A stretch of 58,413 nt of DNA from Cyclobacteriaceae bacterium (GCA_020436165.1 JAGQYI010000050.1:1-58413); one strand, 5' to 3'; positions 36,093 to 45,493 are shown, counted from the first letter of the stretch. Numbers and translations: made by a program. The notes: a model not told the origin generated them from the sequence alone.

Positions 36093-38117
36093 TTACTTAA
36101 ATTTTATTACCACCAGAGAGTAATCGTCCTGAAGTGGTTTATCATTACAAAAGCTATACAAGTCCTTTATTACTCTTTCTTTAATTTCTTCTGAAGCCAT
36201 ATCTGCATTCTTTTCAATCACTTCCAGCAATCTATCGTAGCCGTATTCATCATTGTCTGTGTTTTTGGCTTCGGTTATCCCGTCTGTATAAAGTATAAGA
36301 ATGTCTCCCGGATTATAGGTAAATGACGATTGCTGAATATAATTACTGTATTTATCACCCCTGATGATTCCTAAGCCCAGACCTTTGTTTTTAAAATACT
36401 CTGCCTTGTTTTTCTCTTTGTTGAAGTATAGGGATGGTGCATGGCCGGCACGAGCAAAATCGATGGTTTTACCAGCGCTGTCAATTATAAAATACGAAAT
36501 GGTAACGAAAGAGGTTTTATCCAAACCTGAACTTATGGCCAGATTTGCTCTCTTTAAAAACTGAGCAGGTGGTAAATCAATCTGAGCCAAGGCAAGAAAA
36601 ACACCTTTCATCTGCGCCATATGAAAAGCAGCGGAAGTTCCTTTCCCGCTCACGTCTCCTATTATAAGTGCCGTTTTTGTTTCATCTATCTTAAAGCTAT
36701 CATAGTAATCGCCTCCCACCTCATCGGCCGCTACCGTAAATGTGCTCACCTCAAAGTCATGGTTTGTATCCAGTGCAATGGGTAAAAGCTTGGTTTGCAC
36801 CTGCTTGGCAATTTTTAGCTCCTCTTTGTAGCGTTCGGTAGACAGGGCCTCGCTAAGCATTCTGAAATTGGCAATGGAAATACCAGCCTGATTGGAAAAA
36901 GTTCCGGTTATTTCAATCAATTCACGTGTAAATCCGTCACGCACCTCTTTTAATAAATAGAGGACGCCTTCTTGAATCTCATTTACACGAATAGGAAATA
37001 CAGCAACAGATTTATACAAACCATTTTTTATTTTTCCGGCAACCCCAGCACTCTGCTCTCCCGATACCAGATTTTTATGGGTAAGTCCAAGATCGCTTTC
37101 AGAAATAGAGGTTTTGATCTGCCTGGCCTCATCATAGGTTATTTCATGTAGAAATACTTTATCACTATTTTTTAGCTCTATCCAGGCAGCATCTGCTTCT
37201 ACTGTTCTTACTGCGCTATCAAGCAAAATATCAAAAATTTGATCCTCGCTGGTTTCTGTTTGAATAGACTGGCTGAGCCTTTGAAAATTAAGCACCTCAT
37301 TAAGTTTCTGTTCAAAGGCCGAAGTGGTGGGTAGGTTAAATAGAATAACCAAAAGGGAAAAGACAGCATATGTAGAGGTAAAAACGAATGCAGCTCTTAT
37401 AAAAATGCTGTTGGTTAGTAATGAAAGATAGGGATAAAGCTCTCTGTAAGTACTCAGGTTTATATAGAAGTATACAAGGTATAAAAGAATAAGCACCAGT
37501 AAAAGGATGCTTTTCCACTTCTGCTTGAAGCTTAAATAAGCTACCCATTTCATGTTCACTGAAACAAGGAGGCCAAGTGCAACAATTACGATTAAAAAAT
37601 ACTCCGAATAGGGTATAGCCAGCAGATTAAGCAAGATGCTTCCAAAAAGAGCGTATTCGAAAATTGCCCAAAACATTAGCAAACGCTTGGTCTTCTGGTA
37701 CAGAATTAGCCGTTTCCAAACCACCAGGGTAGCAATTATAAAAGCTGTGAGCAAGCCCAGGTTGATCAGGAAAAGAAAATCAACAACCAGGGCATTTTTC
37801 ATAAGCTGAGTTCCTCCAAGCACAAAGTCCAAAGACCGTATGGCTAGTGAAACAACGGTTGTTAGCATTCCTGTTACAAATATTTTCCACAGCAAATCCA
37901 CCAGATTGAGCCGATCGGCTACCTCAATTCTGGATTTATAAAATGCAAATACTGAAAGTGAATAAACTAAAAAAAGAAAATTTGGAAGCCAGTCAAAAAA
38001 ACCGGAATCCATATTATTGGCAGTACTAAACTGGTTGGAAAGGTCAACAATAGACAGAGTTAACCATGCCAAAATGGATATTCCAAGAGCAATTTGTGCT
38101 GTTAATTTTTTTGACAA
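36093..38117 (-). CDS. Membrane SpoIIE/RsbU-family serine phosphatase with GAF domain
   Basis: This 674-residue protein has about seven to eight membrane helices in the first 265 residues, a linker, a GAF-like domain (about 280-425) and a C-terminal PP2C/SpoIIE phosphatase (about 435-672). The phosphatase has its metal-binding motifs DEVGGDYYDSF, LIIGDVSGKG, ILYTDGITEAKN and LQDDYSLVVI. It would dephosphorylate the STAS partner in response to a membrane or GAF-sensed signal. The start is TTG at 38117: an in-frame stop lies 27 bases upstream and there is no ATG between. A good promoter match lies at 38160-38194. Confidence 0.9.
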   Translation of the reverse strand: MSKKLTAQIALGISILAWLTLSIVDLSNQFSTANNMDSGFFDWLPNFLFLVYSLSVFAFYKSRIEVADRLNLVDLLWKIFVTGMLTTVVSLAIRSLDFVLGGTQLMKNALVVDFLFLINLGLLTAFIIATLVVWKRLILYQKTKRLLMFWAIFEYALFGSILLNLLAIPYSEYFLIVIVALGLLVSVNMKWVAYLSFKQKWKSILLLVLILLYLVYFYINLSTYRELYPYLSLLTNSIFIRAAFVFTSTYAVFSLLVILFNLPTTSAFEQKLNEVLNFQRLSQSIQTETSEDQIFDILLDSAVRTVEADAAWIELKNSDKVFLHEITYDEARQIKTSISESDLGLTHKNLVSGEQSAGVAGKIKNGLYKSVAVFPIRVNEIQEGVLYLLKEVRDGFTRELIEITGTFSNQAGISIANFRMLSEALSTERYKEELKIAKQVQTKLLPIALDTNHDFEVSTFTVAADEVGGDYYDSFKIDETKTALIIGDVSGKGTSAAFHMAQMKGVFLALAQIDLPPAQFLKRANLAISSGLDKTSFVTISYFIIDSAGKTIDFARAGHAPSLYFNKEKNKAEYFKNKGLGLGIIRGDKYSNYIQQSSFTYNPGDILILYTDGITEAKNTDNDEYGYDRLLEVIEKNADMASEEIKERVIKDLYSFCNDKPLQDDYSLVVIKFK

Positions 38118-38159
38118 ACCAGTTCGTTTTGCTGCGTTAATTTACAACATAATTTGGGC

Positions 38160-38194
38160 CAAATGTAGTAATAACTCATCTGACCCTTACAAAA
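38160..38194 (-). promoter_or_regulatory. Candidate promoter of the partner-switching operon
   Basis: On the minus strand TTTTG (38194-38190) and TACATTTG (38167-38160) are 22 bases apart, a good TTG / TAnnTTTG promoter. Transcription would start near 38153, with a leader of about 36 bases before the TTG start codon at 38117. It suggests the module is transcribed apart from guaB. Confidence 0.6.
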
Positions 38195-38214
38195 CGAACA
38201 ACCCAGTTTAAGGG

Positions 38215-39684
38215 TTACCTGCTGTAGTTGGGCGCTTCGCGTGTTATGCTAATATCGTGCGGATGGCTTTCAAGCATTCCTGCATTGGTTATTTTAACAA
38301 ATTTGGCGTTTTTTAAGTCTTCCAGATCTGGCGCTCCACAGTAGCCCATTCCTGCTTTAAGGCCCCCCACCAATTGAAAAACAACTTCCGAAGCCAGACC
38401 TTTGTAAGGAACTCTACCCACAATTCCTTCAGGAACCAGCTTTTTAACGTCATCTTCAGCATCCTGGAAATAACGGTCCTTAGAGCCATCTTCCATGGCT
38501 TCCACTGAACCCATACCACGATAGGATTTATACTTTCTACCCTCAAAAATAATTACTTCGCCTGGTGCTTCTTCTGTACCTGCAAGCATAGAGCCGATCA
38601 TAACACTGCTGGCTCCACCTGCCAGGGCTTTTACAACATCTCCTGAAAACCTGATTCCTCCATCAGCAATTATGGGCACATCGGTATCCTTTAAGGCACT
38701 ATATGCCTCAACTACCGCTGATAGCTGGGGCACTCCAACTCCTGCCACCACTCTGGTAGTACAAATACTACCTGGTCCAACACCCACCTTAATCGCATCG
38801 GCACCTGCATCTGCCAGCGCTTTGGCTGCTTCAGCGGTGGCTATGTTCCCAACAATTACATCCAGATCAGGAAATGCGATCTTTACTTGCTTGCATGCTT
38901 CAATTACCCCTTTTGAGTGTCCATGAGCCGTATCGATGCTAATTACATCTACCCCCGCATTCTTTAACTGCCTCACGCGTTCCATCAAATCCACAGTAAC
39001 TCCAACAGCAGCACCTACCCGTAACCTTCCAAAGTCATCCTTGCATGCATTTGGCCTGTGCTGTCTCTTTAGAATATCCTTATAAGTAACCAGTCCGGTA
39101 AGAATCCCCTTGTTGTTTACGATAGGAAGTTTCTCTATCTTATGTTGCTTCAGAATTTCTTCAGCAGAATACAGATCAACACCCTCTTTTGCTGTTATAA
39201 GGCCTTCTTTTGTCATTACAGAATCCACCAAAAGCTTCATGTCTGTAATAAACCTGAGGTCTCGGTTTGTAATTATGCCAATTAACTGGCCCTGGTCACC
39301 AACTACAGGAATACCGCCAATTTTATTTTCACGCATTATCCGGTTGGCATCGCCAATGGTAGCGTCAGCAGTAAGAGTGATTGGGTCAAGGATCATTCCG
39401 CTCTGGGAGCGTTTCACTTTGCGCACCTGAGTAGCTTGCTGCTCAATGGTCATATTTTTATGGATAATCCCAATGCCTCCTTCCAAAGCCATTGAAATAG
39501 CCATATCGGCTTCTGTAACCGTATCCATGGCAGCTGACACAAAAGGAATGTTCAAAGTTATATTTCTGCTAAGCTTAGCCTGTGTAGATGTATCACGGGG
39601 TAAAACTTCAGAATATCGGGGCAGTAAAAGCACATCATCGTACGTTAGTGCTTCAAAAAGGAACTTGGAATTATCTAAAGACAT
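38215..39684 (-). CDS. guaB: Inosine-5'-monophosphate dehydrogenase
   Basis: GuaB oxidises IMP to XMP with NAD, the committed step of GTP synthesis. The 489-residue protein has the barrel start FEALTYDDVLLLPRYS, two CBS domains inserted at about 95-205 (VDSVMTKEGLITAKEG), the catalytic Cys in GVGPGSICTTRVVAGVG, the IADGGIRFSGD phosphate site and the flap (YRGMGSVEAM, KDRYFQ). Length and motifs are normal. A perfect inverted repeat begins three bases before its ATG and may control it. Confidence 0.97.
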   Translation of the reverse strand: MSLDNSKFLFEALTYDDVLLLPRYSEVLPRDTSTQAKLSRNITLNIPFVSAAMDTVTEADMAISMALEGGIGIIHKNMTIEQQATQVRKVKRSQSGMILDPITLTADATIGDANRIMRENKIGGIPVVGDQGQLIGIITNRDLRFITDMKLLVDSVMTKEGLITAKEGVDLYSAEEILKQHKIEKLPIVNNKGILTGLVTYKDILKRQHRPNACKDDFGRLRVGAAVGVTVDLMERVRQLKNAGVDVISIDTAHGHSKGVIEACKQVKIAFPDLDVIVGNIATAEAAKALADAGADAIKVGVGPGSICTTRVVAGVGVPQLSAVVEAYSALKDTDVPIIADGGIRFSGDVVKALAGGASSVMIGSMLAGTEEAPGEVIIFEGRKYKSYRGMGSVEAMEDGSKDRYFQDAEDDVKKLVPEGIVGRVPYKGLASEVVFQLVGGLKAGMGYCGAPDLEDLKNAKFVKITNAGMLESHPHDISITREAPNYSR

Positions 39685-39686
39685 GG

Positions 39687-39710
39687 CGCAAATAAGTGTA
39701 TTTATTTGCG
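39687..39710. promoter_or_regulatory. Perfect 9-bp inverted repeat at the guaB start
   Basis: CGCAAATAA (39687-39695) and TTATTTGCG (39702-39710) are exact reverse complements around a 6-base loop. The repeat begins two bases before the guaB ATG (39684-39682), where a ribosome would bind, and its arm contains a TTATTTG that is close to a -7 box, with TTTG 17 bases further upstream on the minus strand. It could be a repressor operator or an RNA hairpin that masks the start. Confidence 0.5.
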
Positions 39711-39807
39711 GTGCAAAGCTACCTTGTTTTTTAATGATTTTAGCACATTCACATAAAAACTTATTTTCAATTCGTTTATTTGATTGTTGAACAGAAAATC
39801 AAATCCC

Positions 39808-40164
39808 ATGAAAACGAAAGTGTCCTTTTTCGTTTTGTTCCTTTTTATTGCTGCCGGAGTTAGAGCGCAATCAAAAACACAAACAGGAATAGCGTCATAT
39901 TATGCCGATAAGTTTGTTGGCAGAACCACTGCAAATGGAGAAAAGTATTCGCATCATAAACTCACAGCAGCGCATAAAACGTTACCTTTTGGAACAAAAG
40001 TACGCGTTACCAACCTTGAAAATGGTAAAAAAGTAATTGTGAGAATAAATGACAGAGGACCATTTGTGAAAGGCAGAATTATAGACCTTTCTAAGTCAGC
40101 CGCCCGCAAGCTGGATTTTATTGAAAAAGGCTTAGCAAAGGTTTCTGTTGAAGTTGTTAAATAA
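39808..40164 (+). CDS. RlpA-like septal ring / cell-wall DPBB protein
   Basis: This 118-residue secreted protein starts at the ATG at 39808 and has a signal peptide (about 1-21, ending GVRAQ); an upstream TTG at 39784 only adds a non-signal extension. The mature protein is a double-psi beta-barrel of the RlpA type: [36 protein letters not shown] and the catalytic-type [19 protein letters not shown]. RlpA proteins act on denuded peptidoglycan. There is no SPOR domain, so it is a short form. Confidence 0.88.
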   Translation: MKTKVSFFVLFLFIAAGVRAQSKTQTGIASYYADKFVGRTTANGEKYSHHKLTAAHKTLPFGTKVRVTNLENGKKVIVRINDRGPFVKGRIIDLSKSAARKLDFIEKGLAKVSVEVVK

Positions 40165-40309
40165 AAAATACCTTGCTAACTTTCCAGTTGTAAAAAATTA
40201 AAAACACTATAAAATTTCTTTTTCGGGAGCATTTCATGGAAATATAGCCTGAACGATTCATCGTAAAATTTTAATATTTTACTAGAATCCGTTTTTTTCC
40301 TACGCAGTA

Positions 40310-40343
40310 TTTGTATAAATTGTGCCTGAAATTATAATATTTG
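40310..40343 (+). promoter_or_regulatory. Possible promoter in the 215-base gap before the zinc-ribbon membrane protein
   Basis: The gap 40165-40379 holds no gene that I can see. TTTG (40310-40313) and AATATTTG (40336-40343) are 22 bases apart, an approximate match to the Bacteroidota promoter. The leader would be about 30 bases. The rest of the gap is AT-rich without a clear hairpin. Confidence 0.4.
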
Positions 40344-40379
40344 AGATCTCGATAACTAAAAACCTAGATAAAAGACAAA

Positions 40380-41144
40380 ATGGATAATTACAATCAATCA
40401 TACGTGGATTTTCTTTTCATGTGGAATACATGGGTGCATAGAATAGCCATTGTAATTGTAGTAGTAGGCTTTCTTATCAGCCTGTATTACTTCTTCAAAA
40501 AAACTACCATTGGTGATCCTAAATTGAGACATGACTATATCAATGCGAACGAGATTAACATGTTTTGGTACAGCATGCTTACTTTATGTATAGGTGTTGG
40601 GCTCTGGCTCAATGCTTCGTTTAACGAAACAGTTAAAGAAGAAATGATTTTCTTCTTTGTGCGTCTTTTCGTAACTGCTAGTTTTACTACCATTTTTGCA
40701 CTTATCTTCAACAGTTTGATTAAAGTGTATTATCCATTTTACGTTGAAAAGAAATTGAATAAGCTTCGTCACAAACCAAGGGTTAACCCTAACAACGGTA
40801 ATAAAATGAAGCTTATGAGTGAGGAAAGTGAAGATGAGTACTTAACCCCGGAAATGATCGAGGAAGAAGCCAAGCATGCTGTTGACTATGACGTATGGTT
40901 GGATGAAGAAACAGGATATACAAAAATTGAAAAATACGATGGTGCTTCGCTTGCAGTAGAATGTCCTTCATGTGGTTACAGAACATTGAGGGTTGAGAAC
41001 GAGGAATTAATTCGTTCTGCCACTGTAGAAGAAGAAGGAGAAATTTTGAATTACTACAAATGTTCTTATTGCGGACACAGAGAACGCAGAACAATTATTA
41101 CAAAGCGCTTGCCAGAAGCACCACAACCTAAAGCTAAGGCCTAG
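40380..41144 (+). CDS. Conserved membrane protein with C-terminal zinc ribbon, unknown function
   Basis: This 254-residue protein has three likely membrane helices (about 19-38, 60-78 and 91-116), a basic linker, an acidic middle (about 146-175) and a C-terminal cytoplasmic zinc ribbon formed by Cys195-x2-Cys198 and Cys228-x2-Cys231 (CPSCGY and CSYCGH). I do not recognise a named family. The acidic stretch and the ribbon suggest it binds another macromolecule at the membrane. It has its own possible promoter, and a strong terminator follows, so it appears to be a single-gene transcript. Confidence 0.75.
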   Translation: MDNYNQSYVDFLFMWNTWVHRIAIVIVVVGFLISLYYFFKKTTIGDPKLRHDYINANEINMFWYSMLTLCIGVGLWLNASFNETVKEEMIFFFVRLFVTASFTTIFALIFNSLIKVYYPFYVEKKLNKLRHKPRVNPNNGNKMKLMSEESEDEYLTPEMIEEEAKHAVDYDVWLDEETGYTKIEKYDGASLAVECPSCGYRTLRVENEELIRSATVEEEGEILNYYKCSYCGHRERRTIITKRLPEAPQPKAKA

Positions 41145-41164
41145 ATAAATCTTAAAATAACTAT

Positions 41165-41192
41165 AAAAAGAGCCTCTTTTGAGGCTTTTTTT
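41165..41192 (+). terminator. Intrinsic terminator after the zinc-ribbon protein gene
   Basis: AGCCTC (41171-41176) and GAGGCT (41181-41186) form a stem with a TTTT loop, followed by a run of seven T (41186-41192). The A-run to the left lengthens the stem. It lies 21 bases after the stop at 41144. Confidence 0.9.
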
Positions 41193-41200
41193 GTGCTTGC

Positions 41201-41234
41201 TTTGAAAACAGGTGTATCTAATTCTATACTTTTG
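41201..41234 (+). promoter_or_regulatory. Candidate promoter of the patatin-like gene
   Basis: TTTG (41201-41204) and TACTTTTG (41227-41234) are 22 bases apart, a close fit to TTG / TAnnTTTG. The predicted start of transcription (about 41240) coincides with the ATG at 41239, so the mRNA may be leaderless or nearly so. Confidence 0.6.
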
Positions 41235-41238
41235 AAAA

Positions 41239-42126
41239 ATGTCAGAATCTAAGAACATAGCTCTTGTGCTTGGTAGCGGGGGGGCACGTGGAATTGCTCA
41301 AATAGCTGCTATTGAAGAATTAACAAAAGCAGGTTTCAACATTACTTCTATTGCCGGATCGTCCATTGGGTCGCTCATCGGGGCTATGTATGCAGGTGGA
41401 CGACTGGATGGATACAGAGACTGGCTCGGGAAACTCAATTACTGGGATGTGTTCCGTTTGATGGACTTTAGCTTTACAAGTAAAGGGTTTATAAAGGGCG
41501 AAAAGGTTTTTAAACAAATAGACCCTTTTTTACCCAAGGGTAATATTGAAGACTTACCCATACCTTTTGTAGCTGTTGCGGCTGATATTGTTAATAAAAA
41601 AACTGTTGTTTTTAAGAAGGGAAATATCAAAGACGCCATTCGCGCATCTGTTTCAATTCCTACGGTTTTAAAACCATTGGAAAAAGACGGAATTTATTAC
41701 CTTGATGGAGGCATTGTGGACCCTTTGCCGGTTGACCTGGTAAAAAGGACTGGAAACGATTTGCTTGTGGCTGTTGACCTAAATGCCATGAATAAGCCTA
41801 TGAAAGTGACCATAAGCGAATCTGAACAAAGCAAACTCGATGAATTGGCCAATAAGTTTCTGAAATGGCGCAACGGAGATAGTAGCTCTAAAAATGATCT
41901 TGGCGTTTTTGATATGCTGAACGAGGCATTTGATTTGACCCAGGATATGCTAACCACCATGATTTTGGAGCGTAACCGCCCCCATATACATGTAAAAATC
42001 TCGCGTAAACAATGTGGCGTTATGGACTTCCATAAAGCGGACCAGCTGATGGCTGTTGGTAAGGAGGCGACCAAAAGGGCAATTGCAAAATACCACAAAC
42101 AACTTACGGAGACTGAAAGCACCTAA
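41239..42126 (+). CDS. Patatin-like phospholipase (RssA-type)
   Basis: This 295-residue protein is a patatin-family serine hydrolase. It has the oxyanion-hole loop LGSGGARGIAQI near the N-terminus, the nucleophile elbow AGSSIGSLIGAMYAGG (G-x-S-x-G, second Ser) and the Asp of the Ser-Asp dyad in YLDGGIVDPLPVDLV. No signal peptide is seen, so it is probably cytoplasmic, as in RssA-like proteins. It converges on mfd with a 4-base overlap. Confidence 0.9.
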   Translation: MSESKNIALVLGSGGARGIAQIAAIEELTKAGFNITSIAGSSIGSLIGAMYAGGRLDGYRDWLGKLNYWDVFRLMDFSFTSKGFIKGEKVFKQIDPFLPKGNIEDLPIPFVAVAADIVNKKTVVFKKGNIKDAIRASVSIPTVLKPLEKDGIYYLDGGIVDPLPVDLVKRTGNDLLVAVDLNAMNKPMKVTISESEQSKLDELANKFLKWRNGDSSSKNDLGVFDMLNEAFDLTQDMLTTMILERNRPHIHVKISRKQCGVMDFHKADQLMAVGKEATKRAIAKYHKQLTETEST

Positions 42127-45100
42127 CCATTCAACATCTGATCCAGTACTTCTCTACCCTCCTCAACAGATTCAATTAAAGAAAGCGTAAGTACAAGCCT
42201 TCCTTTAATATCTTTCAGCTGACTCTTTTTGGGGTTCTGCTGAACATAGCCAAGCACTTTTCCAAAAACAGGCCCTTTGTAATATTCTTCCTTCTCCTGC
42301 GGAACAAAATAGCCTTTCAATTTTCCATTCTTCAAAGTCACCCTTTCAAAACCCAGTTTTTCGGCCAGCCAACGCAGCCTAACAGAGGTCATTAGCTCTT
42401 TAACCGATTGTGGCAAAGGCCCGAAACGGTCTTTTACTTCCTTGCTGAATTTTTGAAGTTCTTCCTCGTTTTTAATGTTGTCCAGCTGTGTGTACAAACT
42501 CAATCGTTCCGTTATATTTTGTACATATTCCTCCGGAATAATAAGCTCCATATCCGATTCAATTACACAATCCTGCACCAATTCGTGCACAGTTTTGCTT
42601 ATTTCCTCTTCAAAAAGCTCCTTGAATTCTGATTCTTTCAAATCCTGGATAGCCTCATCCAGAATTTTGTGGTACATGTCAAAACCAAGGTCGGAGATAA
42701 AGCCCGATTGCTCCGAGCCCAGCAAGTTGCCTGCACCCCGTATGTCCAGGTCACGCATGGCTACTTTGAAACCATCTCCGAGTTCGGAGAACTCTTCGAG
42801 GGTACTCAAGCGCTTGCGCGCATCAGTGGTTAACCCAATGGTTGGTGGTGAAAGAAGGTAACAAAACGCCTTTTTGTTGGAGCGACCCACACGGCCCCGC
42901 ATCTGGTGCAAATCGGACAAACCAAACATATGCGCCTGATTGATGATGATGGTATTCGCATTCGGTATATCCAGTCCGGATTCAATAATATTGGTTGAAA
43001 CCAGCACATCATATTCCCCTTCAATAAAGCGCATCATTACCTTTTCCAGCTTATGGCCTTCCATTTGGCCATGTGCTACGCCTATGCGTGCATCGGGTAC
43101 AAGACGAAGCACGATATTGGCTATCTCCTCAATATCGCGGATGCGATTATGCACAAAGAACACTTGTCCTCCACGCCTTAACTCAAACGAAATGGCATCG
43201 CGCAAAATAGTTTCGTTGAAGACATGCAGCTCGGTGGTTACCGGCTGACGGTTGGGTGGTGGCGTTGAAATAATGCTCAAATCACGTGCACCCATCAGGG
43301 AGAAATGTAATGTTCTTGGGATGGGTGTGGCGGTAAGCGTTAAAGCATCTACATTCACGCGCATTTCCTTAAGTTTCTCTTTTACCTTCACCCCAAACTT
43401 CTGCTCTTCATCGATGATCATCAGTCCCAGATTTTTGAACTTCACATCTTTGTTCACAATGCGGTGCGTACCAATAAGAATGTCTACCTCACCAGCCTCC
43501 ACACGCTTTAAAATTGCTTTAATCTCTGCAGTTGATTTGAACCTGTTGATGTACTCTACATTAACAGGTAAATTACCCATTCGTTCTTTGAAGGTACGAT
43601 AATGCTGCATGGCCAAAATGGTCGTAGGCACTAATACAGCCACTTGTCGGCTGTCAGCCACAGCCTTAAACGCAGCCCTAATGGCTACTTCGGTTTTACC
43701 AAAACCCACGTCACCACATACCAATCGATCCATAGGGTGAGCTTGCTCCATATCTGCCTTTACATCGCTGGTAGCCTTGGCCTGATCTGGTGTATCCTCA
43801 TAAATAAAGGAAGATTCTAACTCGGCCTGCATAAAGCTATCTGCTGAATAGGAATAGCCAGGGGCCTGCTTACGTTTGGCATAGAGTTTTATCAAATCGC
43901 GGGCAATGTCGGCTACCTGTTTGCGGGCTCGTTTTTTCTTGTTTTCCCATTCAGGTGAACCCAGTTTATTCATGGCAGGCGGTTCGCCTTCTTTGCCCGA
44001 GTACTTAGATATTTTATGAATGGAGTGAATGCTCACATAGAGAATGTCATCGTCTTTGTAGACTAAGCGAACGGCCTCTTGCAGCTTGCTGCCAACAGGT
44101 ACTTTATGCAGGCCCGCAAAACGGCCAATACCGTAGTCCACATGGGTAACATAATCACCCGGATTTAAGGTACGAAGCTCTTTAAGTGTTAAGGCCTTTG
44201 ATTTAGAATGCTGATCTTTTACCTTGTAGCGGTGAAACCGCTCAAATATCTGATGGTCGGTATAACAGGCAATCTGTAGGTTAGGATCAATGAACCCGGC
44301 ACGCAAACCTGTTACCAAAGGGTGAAACTCCAGGTTAGGTTGCACCTCTTCAAAAATGGTTTGCAGGCGGTCGTGCTGCTTAGGCGACTCTGCGGCAATT
44401 ACATTAATCAACCCATTATGCTCATTTTTAGCCAACGTATCCGCCAATAGCACAAAATCTTTGTTAAAGGATTGCTGAGGCTTTGCCTCAAAATTAATTT
44501 CCTGGGCGCTTACCTTGCTAAACCTATTACCAAATTCAATAATGGGAAAATTGAAGATATGCTCCTTCAACGTTTCAGCCGACTCGAACAAATCCTCCGG
44601 ATTTAAGACCACCTTGGTTTGGCCTGCCACTTCAAGCACTTGTTCAAAATTTTCGCTGGCCTTCTCAAAGTATTTGTCCACGGTATCATACGTAAGACTC
44701 ATGTCTTTAAACCACAACTTGGTGCTACGGGGTACAAAATCAAAAAATGATTGGCGCTCTTCCAGCACCAGTTTGGTCTGCACATTGGGTATAATGTTGA
44801 TGGATTTCAGACTTTCTTCAGAAAGCTGAGTGTTAGGATCAAACGTGCGAATACTGTCTACTTCATCACCAAAAAACTCCAAGCGATAGGGTAGGTCATG
44901 TGCATAGGAAAACACATCCACAATGCCTCCACGAATGGAAAACTGACCGGCTTCATACACAAAATCCGTTTTCTCAAAATCGTAGGTAGTTAGTAATTCT
45001 TCCAGAAAAGTCACGTCTACCTGTTCGCCCACTTTGGTGGAAAAGGTGTTTTCGCGAAGCGATTTTTTGTTGATCACTTTCTCGGTAAGCGCCTCAGGAT

Positions 45101-45476
45101 ACGTAACAATGAGCTCCCCGGAAGCCGCCTTGTTGTTGATCCGGTTCAGGATCTCGGCACGTTGCAAAATGTTGGCGTTTTCGGTTTCATCAAACTGGTA
45201 AGGGCGTTTGTACGAAGTAGGGAAAAACAGAACTTCTTTACCCTGCAGCAGGTTTTGCAGGTCGTTGTAGAAATATGCGGCTTCCTCTTTGTCGTGCAGT
45301 ACAAACAAGTGGTTTTGGTGGTTAAGGCCATAGACCGAGGCGGCAACCACAGCATCGAGACTACCTACCAGCCCTTTAAGTTTTAGCCGAAAGGCATGGT
45401 TGGGTTTAATGGCATCGGCCACCCCAAGCACCATACTGCTGTTCTTGTAAAGCTTAACAAAATCGGCTATTTTCAT
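42123..45476 (-). CDS. mfd: Transcription-repair coupling factor
   Basis: Mfd releases RNA polymerase stalled at DNA lesions and recruits UvrA. The 1117-residue protein has the UvrB-homology N-terminal module (about 1-340), the RNA-polymerase-interacting CarD-like domain (LNPGDYVTHVDYGIGRF, about 437-453), and the SF2 translocase with Walker A GDVGFGKT (588-595), the DEEQ box (689-692), TATPIPRTLHFSL and QMRGRVGRS. The C-terminal TRCF domain follows (RFGPLPQSVKELM). Length is normal. A TACCTTTG -7 box lies 18 bases before the start. Confidence 0.97.
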   Translation of the reverse strand: MKIADFVKLYKNSSMVLGVADAIKPNHAFRLKLKGLVGSLDAVVAASVYGLNHQNHLFVLHDKEEAAYFYNDLQNLLQGKEVLFFPTSYKRPYQFDETENANILQRAEILNRINNKAASGELIVTYPEALTEKVINKKSLRENTFSTKVGEQVDVTFLEELLTTYDFEKTDFVYEAGQFSIRGGIVDVFSYAHDLPYRLEFFGDEVDSIRTFDPNTQLSEESLKSINIIPNVQTKLVLEERQSFFDFVPRSTKLWFKDMSLTYDTVDKYFEKASENFEQVLEVAGQTKVVLNPEDLFESAETLKEHIFNFPIIEFGNRFSKVSAQEINFEAKPQQSFNKDFVLLADTLAKNEHNGLINVIAAESPKQHDRLQTIFEEVQPNLEFHPLVTGLRAGFIDPNLQIACYTDHQIFERFHRYKVKDQHSKSKALTLKELRTLNPGDYVTHVDYGIGRFAGLHKVPVGSKLQEAVRLVYKDDDILYVSIHSIHKISKYSGKEGEPPAMNKLGSPEWENKKKRARKQVADIARDLIKLYAKRKQAPGYSYSADSFMQAELESSFIYEDTPDQAKATSDVKADMEQAHPMDRLVCGDVGFGKTEVAIRAAFKAVADSRQVAVLVPTTILAMQHYRTFKERMGNLPVNVEYINRFKSTAEIKAILKRVEAGEVDILIGTHRIVNKDVKFKNLGLMIIDEEQKFGVKVKEKLKEMRVNVDALTLTATPIPRTLHFSLMGARDLSIISTPPPNRQPVTTELHVFNETILRDAISFELRRGGQVFFVHNRIRDIEEIANIVLRLVPDARIGVAHGQMEGHKLEKVMMRFIEGEYDVLVSTNIIESGLDIPNANTIIINQAHMFGLSDLHQMRGRVGRSNKKAFCYLLSPPTIGLTTDARKRLSTLEEFSELGDGFKVAMRDLDIRGAGNLLGSEQSGFISDLGFDMYHKILDEAIQDLKESEFKELFEEEISKTVHELVQDCVIESDMELIIPEEYVQNITERLSLYTQLDNIKNEEELQKFSKEVKDRFGPLPQSVKELMTSVRLRWLAEKLGFERVTLKNGKLKGYFVPQEKEEYYKGPVFGKVLGYVQQNPKKSQLKDIKGRLVLTLSLIESVEEGREVLDQMLNG

Positions 45477-45493
45477 TCCGTAATTAAAGGCTG

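Noticed and set aside
39110-39430. Long reading frame antisense to guaB
   Set aside because: It is fully inside guaB, has odd composition and no family match; a shadow frame.
42475-42861. Long reading frame antisense to mfd
   Set aside because: It lies wholly inside mfd on the other strand, with no recognisable domain or promoter; it is a shadow of the mfd codon pattern. The same holds for the frames at 42940-43248, 43252-43602 and 44515-44829.
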